The notes under the pieces are model-generated. The model saw only the letters and a program-made list of their open reading frames with translations, did no database searches and had not been told where the DNA came from. Made by a program: the position numbers and the translations under genes. A stretch of 64,000 nt of DNA from Xylogone sp. PMI_703 (taxonomy: Eukaryota; Ascomycota; Leotiomycetes): positions 1,054,001-1,118,000 of the forward strand of contig JAJTUQ010000001.1 in NCBI GenBank assembly GCA_021399445.1. Reading direction: 5' to 3'. Numbering within the stretch: the stretch's first letter is position 1; each line of letters opens with the position of its first letter. Shown here in pieces: positions 20,903 through 32,422 of this stretch.

Positions 20903-22274
20903 CAACTGCAGATATGCTATGGGCTTAGCATTCCACTGGGTAAATTAGGCTTTCATCTTCCACAAAGTCTCTTACAAACCCTCAACCGGAGAGGTATAGA
21001 CTCAGGATACATAACTGGCAGTGTTCTGGTGGGCTCCACCATAACATCCGTAACACAGTATGGAACCATCCTCTTTTCAAATAGAGAGGAACTAGATCCT
21101 TGAGTATACTCGCAGCTTTCGGCAACGGATCCTAACTCGGAGCCGTCATCTAGAATTGAGACGCAATTTAATTTTAGAGGGGGTTAGATATAAGGAAGCA
21201 CTCACGCAAACATATTTTAAAGGCTCTCACATTCTCACATTGAGCTTCTAAAGCTGATAACGGATCATGGTGCCAAGAAATGTATGAAAGTACGTATGTC
21301 TATTAATTATTATCCCATGATCAACACTTCACCTAGTATACATCTTCTTCCAGTAGCAGATAACTAAAAACCGGCAACCCCCACCGAGTGGAACCCGAGC
21401 ACAATGTCCAAGCTAGTAATAGTTAGCATAGCGACCAATAGCTCAAACTACTTCATCAGCAGACAGACCCGTAACAGGCTAATTGCCTATTTGAGAAATT
21501 TATGGTCACAGTGCCTTTGCGAGACATAGAAATACGAAACTCGTTTCATCTCCCCATACGGTACGGTACACACCAGCGCGCTCCATACGTTTATTAAGTC
21601 GAGTTCTTTGAATAGGGCCACACCATCAAGACCAACATAGGCAAACTATAGCGCAACTTTATTGGCTCCTCTAATAGAGTAATAAATAATGATACGGTAT
21701 AATATACAAGCAAATATCAAAAATGCATATGCATAATTATGTAAGGGCAGCTGGAGGAGGTATGAAATACGATTCAAGTTTGGATTGCACTTTGCATAAG
21801 AATGCTTTAAAACCAATAGCTCGTAAACTCTTACAGCCCCTTGGCTCTGAGGCTGAATATGTCTGCAAAGTTAAAACGATGCCCCACCAGATGGTCTGCA
21901 ATATGGTGAGTAAGCATCGAGATATGTGACGAAAGGAGCCATCCAACCTGATTAGTAACATCACACAGGTAGATCTATAACCCTCTAAGAAGCTCTAGAA
22001 CCATTATAAGCCACCTTGATAGATTAGGTGCGGGACGGTTACCGCATCTTCGCATTAGCTGAGGCCCTAGGACGCCTATCAGGCTTAGGATCACTGGCGA
22101 ACTAACATAAGTGTACACCATTTTAAATCAAGTGGAAGTAATATATAAGAAGTGCTTATGTGGTTTATCAAAACTGTAAGTCAGAGTTGAGCAGCCATCT
22201 CTTAATATTTCTACTCTTTTTCCTTACTAGCTTGTGAAACACTTGGTCATACTTTGCCCAAAGACACCGAAATC
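20903..22274. other. intergenic
   Basis: About 1.4 kb between the antiporter and the hydrolase. I found no gene or RNA. Short frames near 21723-21964 are open on both strands but carry no signal. Confidence 0.45.
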
Positions 22275-23105
22275 ATGCCTTACATCACCACTAAAGACAA
22301 CTCTCAAATCTACTACAAAGACTGGGGTAACCCGTCTGGGCAACCAGTAGTATTTTCGCATGGATGGCCTCTCAACAGTGATAACTGGGAGAGCCAAATG
22401 TTCTTCTTAAGTAACCAAGGCTATCGCTGCATCGCGCACGATCGACGTGGCCATGGCCGCTCAAGTCAACCCTGGGAGGGCAACAATATGGACACTTATG
22501 CTGATGACCTCCACGAGCTTTTCGAACATCTCGACTTGAAGAATACTATGATGGTGGGTCATTCAACGGGCGGTGGTGAAGTGGTCCGTTTCCTAGGACG
22601 ACATGGATCTTCTCGAGTGGCCAAAGCTGTTTTAGTTTCTGCTGTGCCACCAGTCATGGTCAAGAAGGCAAGCAACCCAGGTGGAACGCCAATTGAAGTG
22701 TTTGACAGCTTTAGAGCTGCAATGGAGAAAGACCGTGCTCAGTTTTTCCTCGATGTCCCTACTGGGCCATTCTTTGGATTCAACCGCCCTGGCGCAAAGG
22801 TTAGCCAAGGTCTCATCCAAAGCTGGTGGCTTCAGGGGATGCTCTGCGGGTATAAGGCCGCCTACGACTGCATCAAGGCATTCTCGGAAACGGATATGAC
22901 GGAAGACATGAAGAAGATCGATATTCCTGTTTTGATTCTTCACGGCGATGATGATCAAGTTGTCCCAATTGGAGCTAGTGCACATGAAGGGATTAAGTTG
23001 CTCAAGCATGGTACTTTGAAAGTCTATCCAGGAGCTCCCCATGCTTTACCAAACATTTGCATAGATGAGGTTAACCAGGACCTACTTACTTTTCTCAAAT
23101 CATAA
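22275..23105 (+). CDS. alpha/beta hydrolase, non-haem haloperoxidase (perhydrolase) type
   Basis: Intronless, 276 aa from the ATG at 22275 ([18 protein letters not shown]), the usual start and length of the bacterial chloroperoxidase family; the frame also opens at an upstream TTG. Oxyanion region [27 protein letters not shown], nucleophile elbow GHSTGGGEV (Ser97), acid residue in [11 protein letters not shown], and catalytic His in YPGAPHAL complete the triad. Such enzymes hydrolyse esters or lactones and can make peracids. Close likeness to bacterial members and lack of introns fit an old transfer, although the family is common in ascomycetes. It probably acts in the cytosol, as no signal peptide is seen. 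Confidence 0.9.
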   Translation: MPYITTKDNSQIYYKDWGNPSGQPVVFSHGWPLNSDNWESQMFFLSNQGYRCIAHDRRGHGRSSQPWEGNNMDTYADDLHELFEHLDLKNTMMVGHSTGGGEVVRFLGRHGSSRVAKAVLVSAVPPVMVKKASNPGGTPIEVFDSFRAAMEKDRAQFFLDVPTGPFFGFNRPGAKVSQGLIQSWWLQGMLCGYKAAYDCIKAFSETDMTEDMKKIDIPVLILHGDDDQVVPIGASAHEGIKLLKHGTLKVYPGAPHALPNICIDEVNQDLLTFLKS

Positions 23106-23528
23106 AGGGAAGTTAGTGGGTGGTTAAGAGTCAATAACCAATGGAGCAGTATGGATTAGCATCGAAATAGCAATATCTAAGTAATGTGTTTCATTATTTC
23201 ATCACAAAAGTGATGTGGCGTATCTCTGCCCTAGTCAATGAATAACTTATTTAGATTGTTTAATGAATCAGCTAAAGGCCTACTAGTATTCGATCATTGT
23301 CGCCCTTTTATTCTGTAGTAATTTGCCATCCCAATACAAGATAGGAATTCTACTCTTGGGATATCCGGTGGTCCCGAATCGGTCCTAAATCACTAAACTA
23401 GATAAGAAAATCTTTCCAAGCATGTGAATCAGAAATATATATCGCCCGATCTGAACCTAAGCTCAAACCCTTTCTAATGCCCCTCTCTCTAGCTTTGATG
23501 GTAGCATGCAGTATCTTAATGTGCTGCA
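23106..23528. other. convergent intergenic
   Basis: 3' flanks of the hydrolase and the PAP2 gene. No further feature recognised. Confidence 0.5.
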
Positions 23529-24736
23529 CTAATGGTAGCGTTTTATATCGTCCTCCCGATCTACGTTAAATTCTTCAGACGACCTCGTTGGCTTTTCTAT
23601 CGAAAACAACGATAAGATCCAAATCTCAACTGGTTCCAGGGCAAGCCAGATCCTGTTTATCTTCCAACCCAACATTGAGACCATTGCGCCAACTACGGCA
23701 TCGAGTACAAAATGATGTGCAGTTGCAATAATAGTGACAAACATAGCTATTGGCCACAAAGGCGCCAAAACTCTCAACCATCGGTGTGGGGAGTATCGAC
23801 ACAGACAAAACGCAAAGAAGAATGCTGTGCCGAAATGCAAACTTGGCATGGCGGCAATAGTTAGCTGGAAACGGTTATTGGACCATATTGAGCCCTGCTG
23901 CCTATTCTTGTGCAGTATGTCCACAAAATTATATTCTTCAGGAAGCAGGCGAGGTGGCATACATCGCCACATGGATAAAATTGCGAAGGCAATGAAGTTA
24001 TCGATTGCTATAGTCCGACGTATGCGCTCGTGAGTGCGAGGTGGGATAAAAGTATATGTATAGACAATAAAGCACACCCCAACAAGGATGTGTGAGTGAT
24101 ATATCTTACCCAGAATGGATATCAACCAAGGGATATTGTTAAGAACATATTGTTGTAAGGGCCTCTCAATAGCAATGCCCAGGGTGTACTCCATATTTAG
24201 AATACTCATTGCATGTTGCCGGGCAATAGAAACAGGTGCTTCGTGTCCTCGAAGCTGCTTTGCACTAAAGGCTCGGAGAAGTTGATAAGGCCTGCTCAAA
24301 GTTCAGCATTGTGAAGCGCAAATCCTCTAACACGCATTATAGCATACCAATATGTCAAGTTCCAATAACATATCTCCAGAATAAACGGAAATTTTGCCAA
24401 TAACTTTGATGCCCATGTATTATCTCGGCTCTTGTCGATATCGATCTTGGCAAGAAGTCTCTGTGGTAATGTCTTTACAGTCCTCGAATATGAAGACTGA
24501 GCCGGGGGTGAAGGACTTCTTTTTTCGGTGGACAGGTATGCGTTGGCTTCTATGTCGTTATGTTCAGGTTGATTGCTTCGTTGGCGGTTTACGATAGTGC
24601 TGATGGTGAAAGCGGTGGCGATGACCGTAATGCAAATTAGCAAAGTAGGCCAATAGAAAGACAAAAGCCTCAATACATACAGCCTGGCTCTATGATATTC
24701 TTGAATGCCATGGTTCTCCTGTGATAGAAAAGGCAT
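23529..24736 (-). CDS. PAP2-superfamily integral membrane phosphatase (inositol-phosphotransferase-like)
   Basis: Two exons, 24736-24348 and 24291-23529, join over a 56-base intron to give 383 aa. The splice restores NLTYWPYQLLRAFSAK, the element preceding the helical core. There are about six helices. PAP2 catalytic motifs are AAMPSLHFGTAFFF (second motif, with His) and ATAHHFVLDAVVGAMVS (third motif, H-x3-D). This subgroup is related to Aur1/IPC synthase-like proteins. It probably acts on phospholipid or isoprenoid phosphates in the ER or Golgi; the substrate is not determinable. The N-terminal exon contributes one helix and a polar cytosolic loop. Confidence 0.82.
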
Positions 24737-26398
24737 GTAAAGCCGAAATAGCTGGGAGATGGAAGGAAAAAGAAGTCAGAGACAAGGACGAGATCAGACG
24801 AGCATCAAGCTCTCGACATAAGTACAATTCAATTCCGGCTCTTATCATAGTTCTGTCATAATTACTGTAATCAACCACGTCTCGCGTGGCCTTACGAGCT
24901 CCCTTGTTTCGGACTGCTCGGTGGTCGTCCATTGCCGGCTTCATAGGCGATATCATTTTTCCAAACAGGGTAGAAAGGCACATGTTGAAACACGAAACTG
25001 GATCACCAAGGTGTCGAGGACGAATAGGTATTCTACATCTGCAGTCCGCTCAATAATCACATCAACTGCTATTGGTCCAGAATAGTTTCCAAGTTTACTT
25101 GTATTTGGCGCAAATCCACATCAGATCCCGAACTTGCCGGGTGCTTGTCTGAAAAATAAGGTGACGCAAATACGAAGTGATTACTTAAACAATCACCAGT
25201 CCCCGTCTAAAAGTTTAAGATCAGCTAAGGTACCGTGATAGGCTAGAAATGCCATGTAAGAATCTCTTACCAAGATCTACGAGGCTTGCGTCAGGATATC
25301 CGCTGGAGCATATCTTGTACTTGGTATGATCTGGCGCTAATAGCATAAAGAGGACATGGTAATTGTCCACAATAAGACCTAATTTGTATCAGCTTGCCCA
25401 TAATCATTAGTGCAAAACACAGAAGAAACCGTATGAAGGAAGCACGATAATAGTTATCCTCGGAAAAGTTTCACTTCTAGTTTTTAGCTGTTTGTAGGAC
25501 TTCACATGAACGAAGGCTACGAGATATTTGGCTGAAGATAAATAAAGAAACCATGATATTCGCAAGCCTTACAGTAGAAAATATCGAGATCGTTGCCATT
25601 CTATATGGACGAGGCTGCGTGGCCAAGACAAGCACTAACAGATGCTGTAAGAAGTTTAAAAAATGTTCAGGGTTGTGAGGCGCAGGTCGAGGATGGGAAT
25701 TTAGAGTTCAGCTGCCAAGATGCTAATGAGGCACTGGTGCGGCTGGGTAGAAGATCACTCAGACGACGCCACTTCCCTCTGTATAAATAGATTCAACTTC
25801 TCAGAACAAAAGGAGAACTCCAGTTGAACTGGCTGCTTACGTCCCCCTATCAGTGTTCTGATACAACGGATCTTTATAAGATTCTCAGCCTTTATATTAA
25901 TCCCACAGAGCCCAATCATATTTGTACAATATTTAGAGGAAACGGTGTTAACAAATACCCATTTAATTTGAGTAGATACCTTACACAGGATCATTGCTGC
26001 ATATAAGCTAGCATTGAGCTCAAGCCTCCTCGCAGGATAAGAACAGTCTACTATTTGGACCCAACTGTCTAAATTTGAATTTATACTCCAACGGCTCATT
26101 GCATTTTCTGTTGTATGTGTCCAAACTTGACGAGTTGCTTATGTATAATGATTTTATGCCCAGCTTACCCTAACTATTCGAGTTTCAGCTGTATACGATT
26201 TGCGACAAGATACAACCAGAGTTAATGTTGTGGAGACATTCTAAAGAGGGCCCTACCTTAACACATACATCTAACTTCTAGCATCTCACTTATAGCCAGT
26301 AAATTCCCCATTATTGAGGGTATTCAAATATTTCTTAGCTATTGATATAAAAGACAATACCACTCAACTCAACTCATAAGCTCAATACAACGAGCGAG
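24737..26398. other. intergenic with a possible coding fragment
   Basis: No confident gene. A plus-strand frame at 25608-25790 (MDEAAWPRQALTDAVRSL onward, 60 codons) has a balanced, protein-like composition but no partner exons and no family I recognise. It may be a relic. The rest is AT-rich. Confidence 0.35.
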
Positions 26399-26795
26399 CT
26401 AAGGCTGCTTGCTAGCTGCCAAATCGTGAAAATCTGCGTCTTGGCCTACTTTCAATGCTTCCTCCGTCTTTGCTTCAGCTTTTCCTTGCGCGGCAGAGCT
26501 AAACTTTTCAGAAGGCTGGTTCAGAACATCGTTGACGTGGCCGCTAAGTCCACCTTGTCCGCCATCAATGGCCTCACCAATGTTACGATCTACTGCTGTT
26601 GCGCCATATGTATCCTTGGTCTCATCGATTATATTCCTACGAATCAGTTATTAGAAGCCAAATCTGTAAAATATCGCCCTCCTCTGAGAGATAGTCGTAC
26701 TGTGCTTGTCCATGTTGGTTAGAGTCGAGGGGTGTTTGTTGTATTCCCCGATCACTTGGGTGACCGCCAGTGTTAGAGTTTGTCGGTGCAGACAT
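26399..26795 (-). CDS. small hydrophilic stress-type protein
   Basis: Two exons. Exon 1, 26795-26701, begins MSAPTNSNTGGHPSDRGIQQ. Exon 2, 26636-26399, encodes NIIDETKDTYGATAVDRNIG, then AIDGGQGGLSGHVNDVL, KFSSAAQGKAEAKTEEAL, and ends in ASKQP. Total is about 110 aa, Gly/Ala/Gln/Asp-rich with no hydrophobic core, resembling small LEA- or CsbD-like fungal stress proteins. The acceptor (TTCGTAG after CTAATAAC) is good. The donor used here, GTACGA, is weak, so the exon 1 end is uncertain; the frame through YDYLSEEGDILQ may instead be coding. A longer open frame on the opposite strand overlaps it and is rejected. Confidence 0.65.
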
Positions 26796-27269
26796 ATCAA
26801 CTGTTGGTTTGCCTTATCAAAGATATATGATACAATAAAATATCTGGTATGTATCGATAACTTACCTTTCTACATCACAGATTTGAAGATCAGCACTTTC
26901 CAACCAATACGTCATACCGCTGCACGTGATCTTTATATGTTCACTGGGTGCTTAGGAGAGCATAACTGTATGATAATCTAGTTTATCAGTTTAAAAATAG
27001 TAACAACATCGGTTGATTCCATGTCTCTATTGCTCCAATAGAAAATTATAACCCAGTCCTGCTTGCATTTTGTCTTTCTCTCACGTGACTTTGCAGGCCA
27101 TACCTAGAGTTGATAGATCGAGTTCAAATATACGCCAGATCTGGAGAGTAAAGGGTATTCGGTTTTAAAAAAAAGGATATAAGTATGATAAATCAATGAA
27201 ACAATCATCTTAAATAATTCACATGCAGAGATAGTCGAATAGGAGCGTGACGAGGGCTCTCGTTCTATG
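26796..27269. other. intergenic; promoter of small stress-type gene
   Basis: AT-rich. No gene recognised. Confidence 0.45.
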
Positions 27270-29015
27270 CTACAAAACATATCTGAAGCCTGGGTTATCT
27301 ATTTCAGTAACATCATGCATTCCCTGCTCGATAGCTTCTTTCTCTTGGTCTGAAATCAAATCCAAATTCCTTGCAGCAGCTTCACGGTCCCTTTTCTTAT
27401 TGACGCTCCACATATACACATATAACACTATTACCATCACAGTTTTCGCACAATAGCCCACAAGGATTCTTAGGGTCACTGGTCAGTAATTTCAACACCC
27501 AGAGGCCTTAGGGAAACTCACGCAATATAGGCTGAGTGATAGAGTGGAGCCTCCGTCGAAATAAAAGTCTGCGGCCCAATAATATTTCCAACACAGTATC
27601 CAATGAATAGAAGAGCGCCAGTAAACTGTTTCTTGGTGTAGCCTGCAATATTGCTGCTCACCATAGTCAAGCTTAAGCTAAATCCAACTGATTGAAATGA
27701 GCACAGCCAAAGTGCTACCAATCTTCCCCATCTATTTTCTTTGCCAGATGGACCTGGAGAGAGGCCAACAAGCACACCTCCAGCCACGACACATATCAAA
27801 TTACCCACAAGCATTGTCAAACAGCGAAGATTAGGCCATTTAGAGCTTACATAGCCTGAGATTAGTAATGAAACAATCTGGATTACAGACCCTGGAATCT
27901 GCATGTATTGTGTCTGGAGCGCGTTGAATCCGAAGGTCTCGAGGATGATAGACGTAAACTAATATAATACATCAGTTACGATACTGGAAAAGTAATATAG
28001 ACATTTCGTGGTGCAATGTAAAACCTACGCTTGATTGAGCGGCGTTGGGAATCTGGGCAGCGATAGCCATCACAAAGAGAATCCACGTTTTCGGATCCTG
28101 GATAGCTTGCCAGACTTGATACTTCTTGAAATGGTGGTTCTTGATACCCTGTCTATTTCTCGCAACTCGCTCTACGGCAACGATTCGCTCACGCTCTGTG
28201 AGAAAGCGAGCATTCGATGGCAGATCCGGCATGAAAAGGATGAATACTACCCCCCATGCCAAACTTATAGAGCCAAAGATGAGGAAAACATACATCCATT
28301 GGGGTAATCCTGTTGTAATATGACCAATGGCGTAACCTAGCAAACCACCAAACACACCGGCAACCCCATTCATGCAGTAATATATTTCCAAGCGTAGGGG
28401 TTGTTCATGTCCTTGATACCACATAGACATGACAAGAACAAAACCAGGATTGACCACGGCTTCTGCCATCCCGAGTATGAACCGGTTAGATGCGATACCG
28501 GCGAAATTTGTACATGCAGGTGTTGTGAGAATGAGAATACCCCAAACTAAGAAGTATTAGCTATATCTCCCAAGGAATTTATCATGAAGAGAAATGGAAT
28601 CTCTACCAATTGTGCTTAAGCCAATAAACTTGCCCGTAGGAAAGCGCTGAAGGAGATAGCCGGCAGGATATTGCGCAAACAAATAACCAAAGTAGAAGAT
28701 AGAACTGAGCCATGAGTAATCTTGTCCCTTGAGGTGTGTTCCCTTTTGCAATCCATAAACGCTGGCAAAGTTAATGCTCGACTTATCAAGATATTGCAGC
28801 ATATAGCTGCCCATCAAGAGAGGCAATATGTGAAGGTCGATCTTCCACAAGACCCGGCGCTCTTCTCTCAAATCCACTTCTCTTGCATCTTGTCTCTTAT
28901 ACAGTTCATATGTCTCGTCCAGATCCTTTGAAGAGACAATGGATATTCCATCCTTGGTTGGCAGATCCTGAACCGTTGGGCTATCCCCAGTGATTTGATC
29001 GTTCTTCTCATCCAT
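27270..29015 (-). CDS. MFS transporter, anion:cation symporter (Dal5/allantoate permease-like)
   Basis: Four exons, 29015-28607, 28546-28029, 27958-27522 and 27468-27270, give 520 aa. The last acceptor is CCTAAG; the closer CAG would break the frame. A charged N-terminus with LWKIDLHILPLLMGSYMLQYLDKSSINFASVYGL opens the first helix, a hallmark of the family. Then SSIFYFGYLFAQYPAGYLLQRFPTGK, NRFILGMAEAVVNPGFVLVMSMWY, a central loop starting DLPSNARFLTERERIVAVERV, and GYCVGNIIGPQTF before the C-terminal helices. ACS carriers take up organic anions (allantoate, vitamins, sugar acids) with protons. It lies downstream of the AA8-AA12 gene on the same strand, with a second ACS carrier beyond it. 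Confidence 0.9.
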
Positions 29016-29778
29016 CTTGTAACATAAAAATGTATTTCTATATTACTCCTTATGAAATGGACTTGAAGACAACGGTCGCTCGAGTAAAACGCGGACGAGA
29101 AAGAGTTTTGGCTATTTACAACATCGCTGTAAAAACAGAGCTGCATCATATTTTCTTATCATCCTCGAAGCTCTGCCAAGGATGTCGATTATTGACGGGA
29201 AAATACCACCTCATGAACCTCATTAATCCCATTATCGCAGTGATCAACAGAACGTCAACACCAGCTCGCGCCTTATCACCTTCCCTGTTAGGGGAGGGAC
29301 GAATTACGCCATACTCGCTAATAATTGATAAGAGCTTGGAGGCAGGAACAATCCACTGGGAGTTCATAACTTTTCAATGTGGGGATGCATGCGGGCAATG
29401 GACAGGCAGTAATCATACAGTACAGCAGTGGGATGATTAAAGGAAAGGGTTGGACAAAGGAGGCATGGCTCGGGTCGGGAACCTCCCGAGCTTATCCCCC
29501 AAATAGGCTTACTAGCCAAATATCAAATACATACGGAGATAGAGGTTATGTATTAGAGAAGTGGAATACTTCTATTTCATAGGGAGCCTGGTCTGTGTGG
29601 AAATAGGAATATCTTGTCAACGATCATCTGAGGCTCATCATAATAGCTACTGCATCAGCTATTATTGATCTATTCCCAGCAATTGCTTAACTCGAAGAAG
29701 CACCAAAAAACCAAATTAATCAACAAACCACATAGTCACCCAATTGTTCACACTGCCTCTTCCATATGCCCTCTCATA
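29016..29778. other. intergenic
   Basis: Promoter of the ACS permease and 3' flank of the AA8-AA12 gene. Nothing else recognised. Confidence 0.5.
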
Positions 29779-31890
29779 CTATGCCGTGCCTAACATAAAC
29801 AGCTCACCTTCGGCCGCAGAGTCACTCGTCACAAACATCCTACCACGAGAATTAAACACAATTCCCACAGGTCTAAAGCAATACGTAGTTGAGCATCTCG
29901 TCACGTCAGAATTCCAAAATATATCAGTATACCCAGAATTACTGTTCGACGGCGCCGTCGGCGCATAGCTCCCATCCGCTGCTCTCGAGAAAGGCACCTT
30001 GACAACCTTGTATCCGGTAGCTGGCGAACGGTCCCAGGATCCATGGAAGGAGACATAGAGGTTCTGGAAAGAGGAATCGAATTTAAGATCTAGAGGTGCA
30101 GAGTGGGCTTGGAAGCTCAAGCGTGGTGGCGTAGATTGTTGGATACAGCTGGCATCATTGAAGGTGTTGTTTGGAGTCATGACGAATTGATCTCCAGTTT
30201 GGAATTGACGATCCGTGATTAAGCTAGGCTGCCAGACGGTGAAGCATGTGGGATATCCATACCATTTCGTATTTGATACGGTAACATCTCCAAGGTAGTT
30301 CAGTTCCTCTGCTGGGTTGTCCTGATGTATATCCTTGGATTGGCCATTAACAGTACGTTGTGCATCATCAGAGCTATTCTCAACACCCCAGAGCCTGTTC
30401 AAACGTCAGTAATAGACACCAGAAATTCAAACGCAATGCCTTACATGCTATTTCCATCAAAAGTTAGACCAACTTCATTCCGTAGGCCATATCCAGCTTG
30501 GTACCCGCCTGTAGTCCAAACATAGCCACCACTGGGTACAGAATTGAGATCAAAAACTTTAACAACAGCTCTCTCAGTCTTAATGTTCACAGACTCATTA
30601 TCGATATTTGAATTCGACCCTTCTTGTATGACGAGCAGATTCGGTGATTTCGGCGAGATCACCAGCGTCCGGGATGGATGACCACCGGGATTCATTCCGT
30701 TCACTATCGTCTTAGAAGTTGATGACACAGTTTGCGTATTAGCATCATAGGTCCAGCTATAAACCGTCGTTAGAGAACTTGCATACAATGTCTTGCCATC
30801 GATACTGAGGTAGATGCCATGGTTAAGACTAGTTAGTGATACCAAGGTCTTTGTTGATGAAACACAGCCATTGCTGGATAAAGTGTGAACGGTGATGCCC
30901 TTCCCGCTTTGAACAATCAGAAGGTTGCCGGCTGAATCTACAATTACACCGCGAGGTGTCGTCAATCCTCCAGCTATCTTGACAGCCTTCCATCCACTGG
31001 CAAGTGCCGAAGGAAAACGAGGTGCTGCAACTCCCGAGCAGCTAGTTGGAAAAGCAGCAGAGCCAGTCGTTGTAGAAGCAACCGAAGTAGTGGTCGTAGT
31101 TACTCGTGAGGTAGTTGTTGTGGTAGATACAGGAGGTGGTGCTAGTACATTCTTGGCAACCCAGGTATCGAAGTCTGAATCTCTACCCAATGCGAGATTA
31201 TGAGTCCAGGTTCCAACGCTGTTGTGGGCATTGAAGATAGTCGTATTACTTGTTGGATCGACCACCGTAGAATTCGACTGTGCCCAGGCGAGGGTTGCAG
31301 TTCCACCTGGATCAAGGGAAGTGGTATTTCCGGAAGTGCTGAGCCACTGGCTACAACCTTCACAAAGCACAGTAAGTGTCCAATGGGTGCTATTAGCTCC
31401 TGAACCGCGCATCAGAGTATAAGTTGCACCGTCATATGCTTGAGGCACATTGTAGTTACTGTGTGAATATCTTAGCAAAGAAGGATAAAAGGTAAACCAA
31501 AACAGGTATTCTTACAATGCCATACGAGACGATGGAACCGATTGAGCATCATTCGCCCAGCCCATGATGATGGGATTGGAAAGCATCTCTCCACCCCATG
31601 CCAGCGCTGCCCAACCATTTGAGATCGGTGCTACAATCTGAATGATGATGTCAAATGGCCCCTGAGCTTTGGATACAAATGGTAATGCAGTTCGGTAGGA
31701 TATTCCTCCAGGAGTGGTGTAAGATGAGTAACAGATACTCGTGAGCGGATCACAATATCTGGAAGTCTCTTGTCCATAGGCTTGAAATTTACAGATTATA
31801 AGCAAGAGGGAGAGGAAGAGTTTATATTTGATGTAACTTACCGATACTCGCCATGGCGAGCATGGCGCCAGAGAGTTGGGCTAGATGCAT
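29779..31890 (-). CDS. secreted AA8-AA12 quinohemoprotein (cytochrome b plus PQQ-dependent sugar dehydrogenase)
   Basis: Four exons, 31890-31842, 31780-31516, 31458-30445 and 30394-29779, give 647 aa. Exon 1 and the junction encode a signal peptide (MHLAQLSGAMLAMASIAYGQ). An AA8 cytochrome domain follows: YCDPLTSICYSSY, GWAALAWGGEM (haem-ligand Met position), SSRMAFNYNVPQAYDG, CEGCSQW, and FNAHNSVGTW with the haem-ligand His. A Thr-rich linker (about 25 residues) leads to an AA12 six-bladed propeller like the Coprinopsis pyranose dehydrogenase: GWKAVKIAGGLTTPRGVIVD, LNHGIYLSIDGKTLYASS, GYGLRNEVGLTFDG, FHGSWDRSP, FRPVGIVFNSRGRMFVTSD. No CBM1 is present. Known members oxidise sugars such as fucose or rare aldoses and pass electrons to LPMOs. 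No PQQ synthesis genes are seen. Confidence 0.88.
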
Positions 31891-32422
31891 GTTTTGTCGC
31901 TGTGAAGATGCAGTCTAGAGCATCAATCTTCGTGTTTGCAAGTGGAATATATCTCGCCCTCTACACCCTTACGACCGGAGAACACATAGATGAAATACAT
32001 AATCGTGGCCTTTAGCCTTATTAATAAACACTATGTGTAACTCTTTGGTGCGGGGTTACGAAAAGGCCCGTTGTACAGTGCCAAGCAAGAATGCGATCAG
32101 CATTGATGAAATTTGAAGCTGTTAATATAAGAATACCATGTCGTTGAACCAGTTCGGAGGTCAAATAACGGTTTAATAACGGTACCGGCATATGCGGAAC
32201 CAATAGTAACTACTTCGAAGGTAAACGTTTCATTACGTGTTTTGGCTAAACGATCTCATCCAGCCTTGGCGTCATGGGCATTTAAAATCCGGATGAAATC
32301 GTGTGAACAGATATCCAGGGGTGATATTCCTCAATTAAGTTAATTCTCACATGTAATATAATATTATTGATAGTTACTTGAAAACAAGCAACTCTCTACG
32401 ACGTCTCGTTTCATTATTAATA
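31891..32422. other. intergenic; promoter of AA8-AA12 gene
   Basis: No coding or RNA feature recognised. Confidence 0.5.

Noticed and set aside
26426..26981. Two plus-strand open frames of 91-98 codons
   Set aside because: Shadows of the minus-strand small stress-type gene; no domain features.
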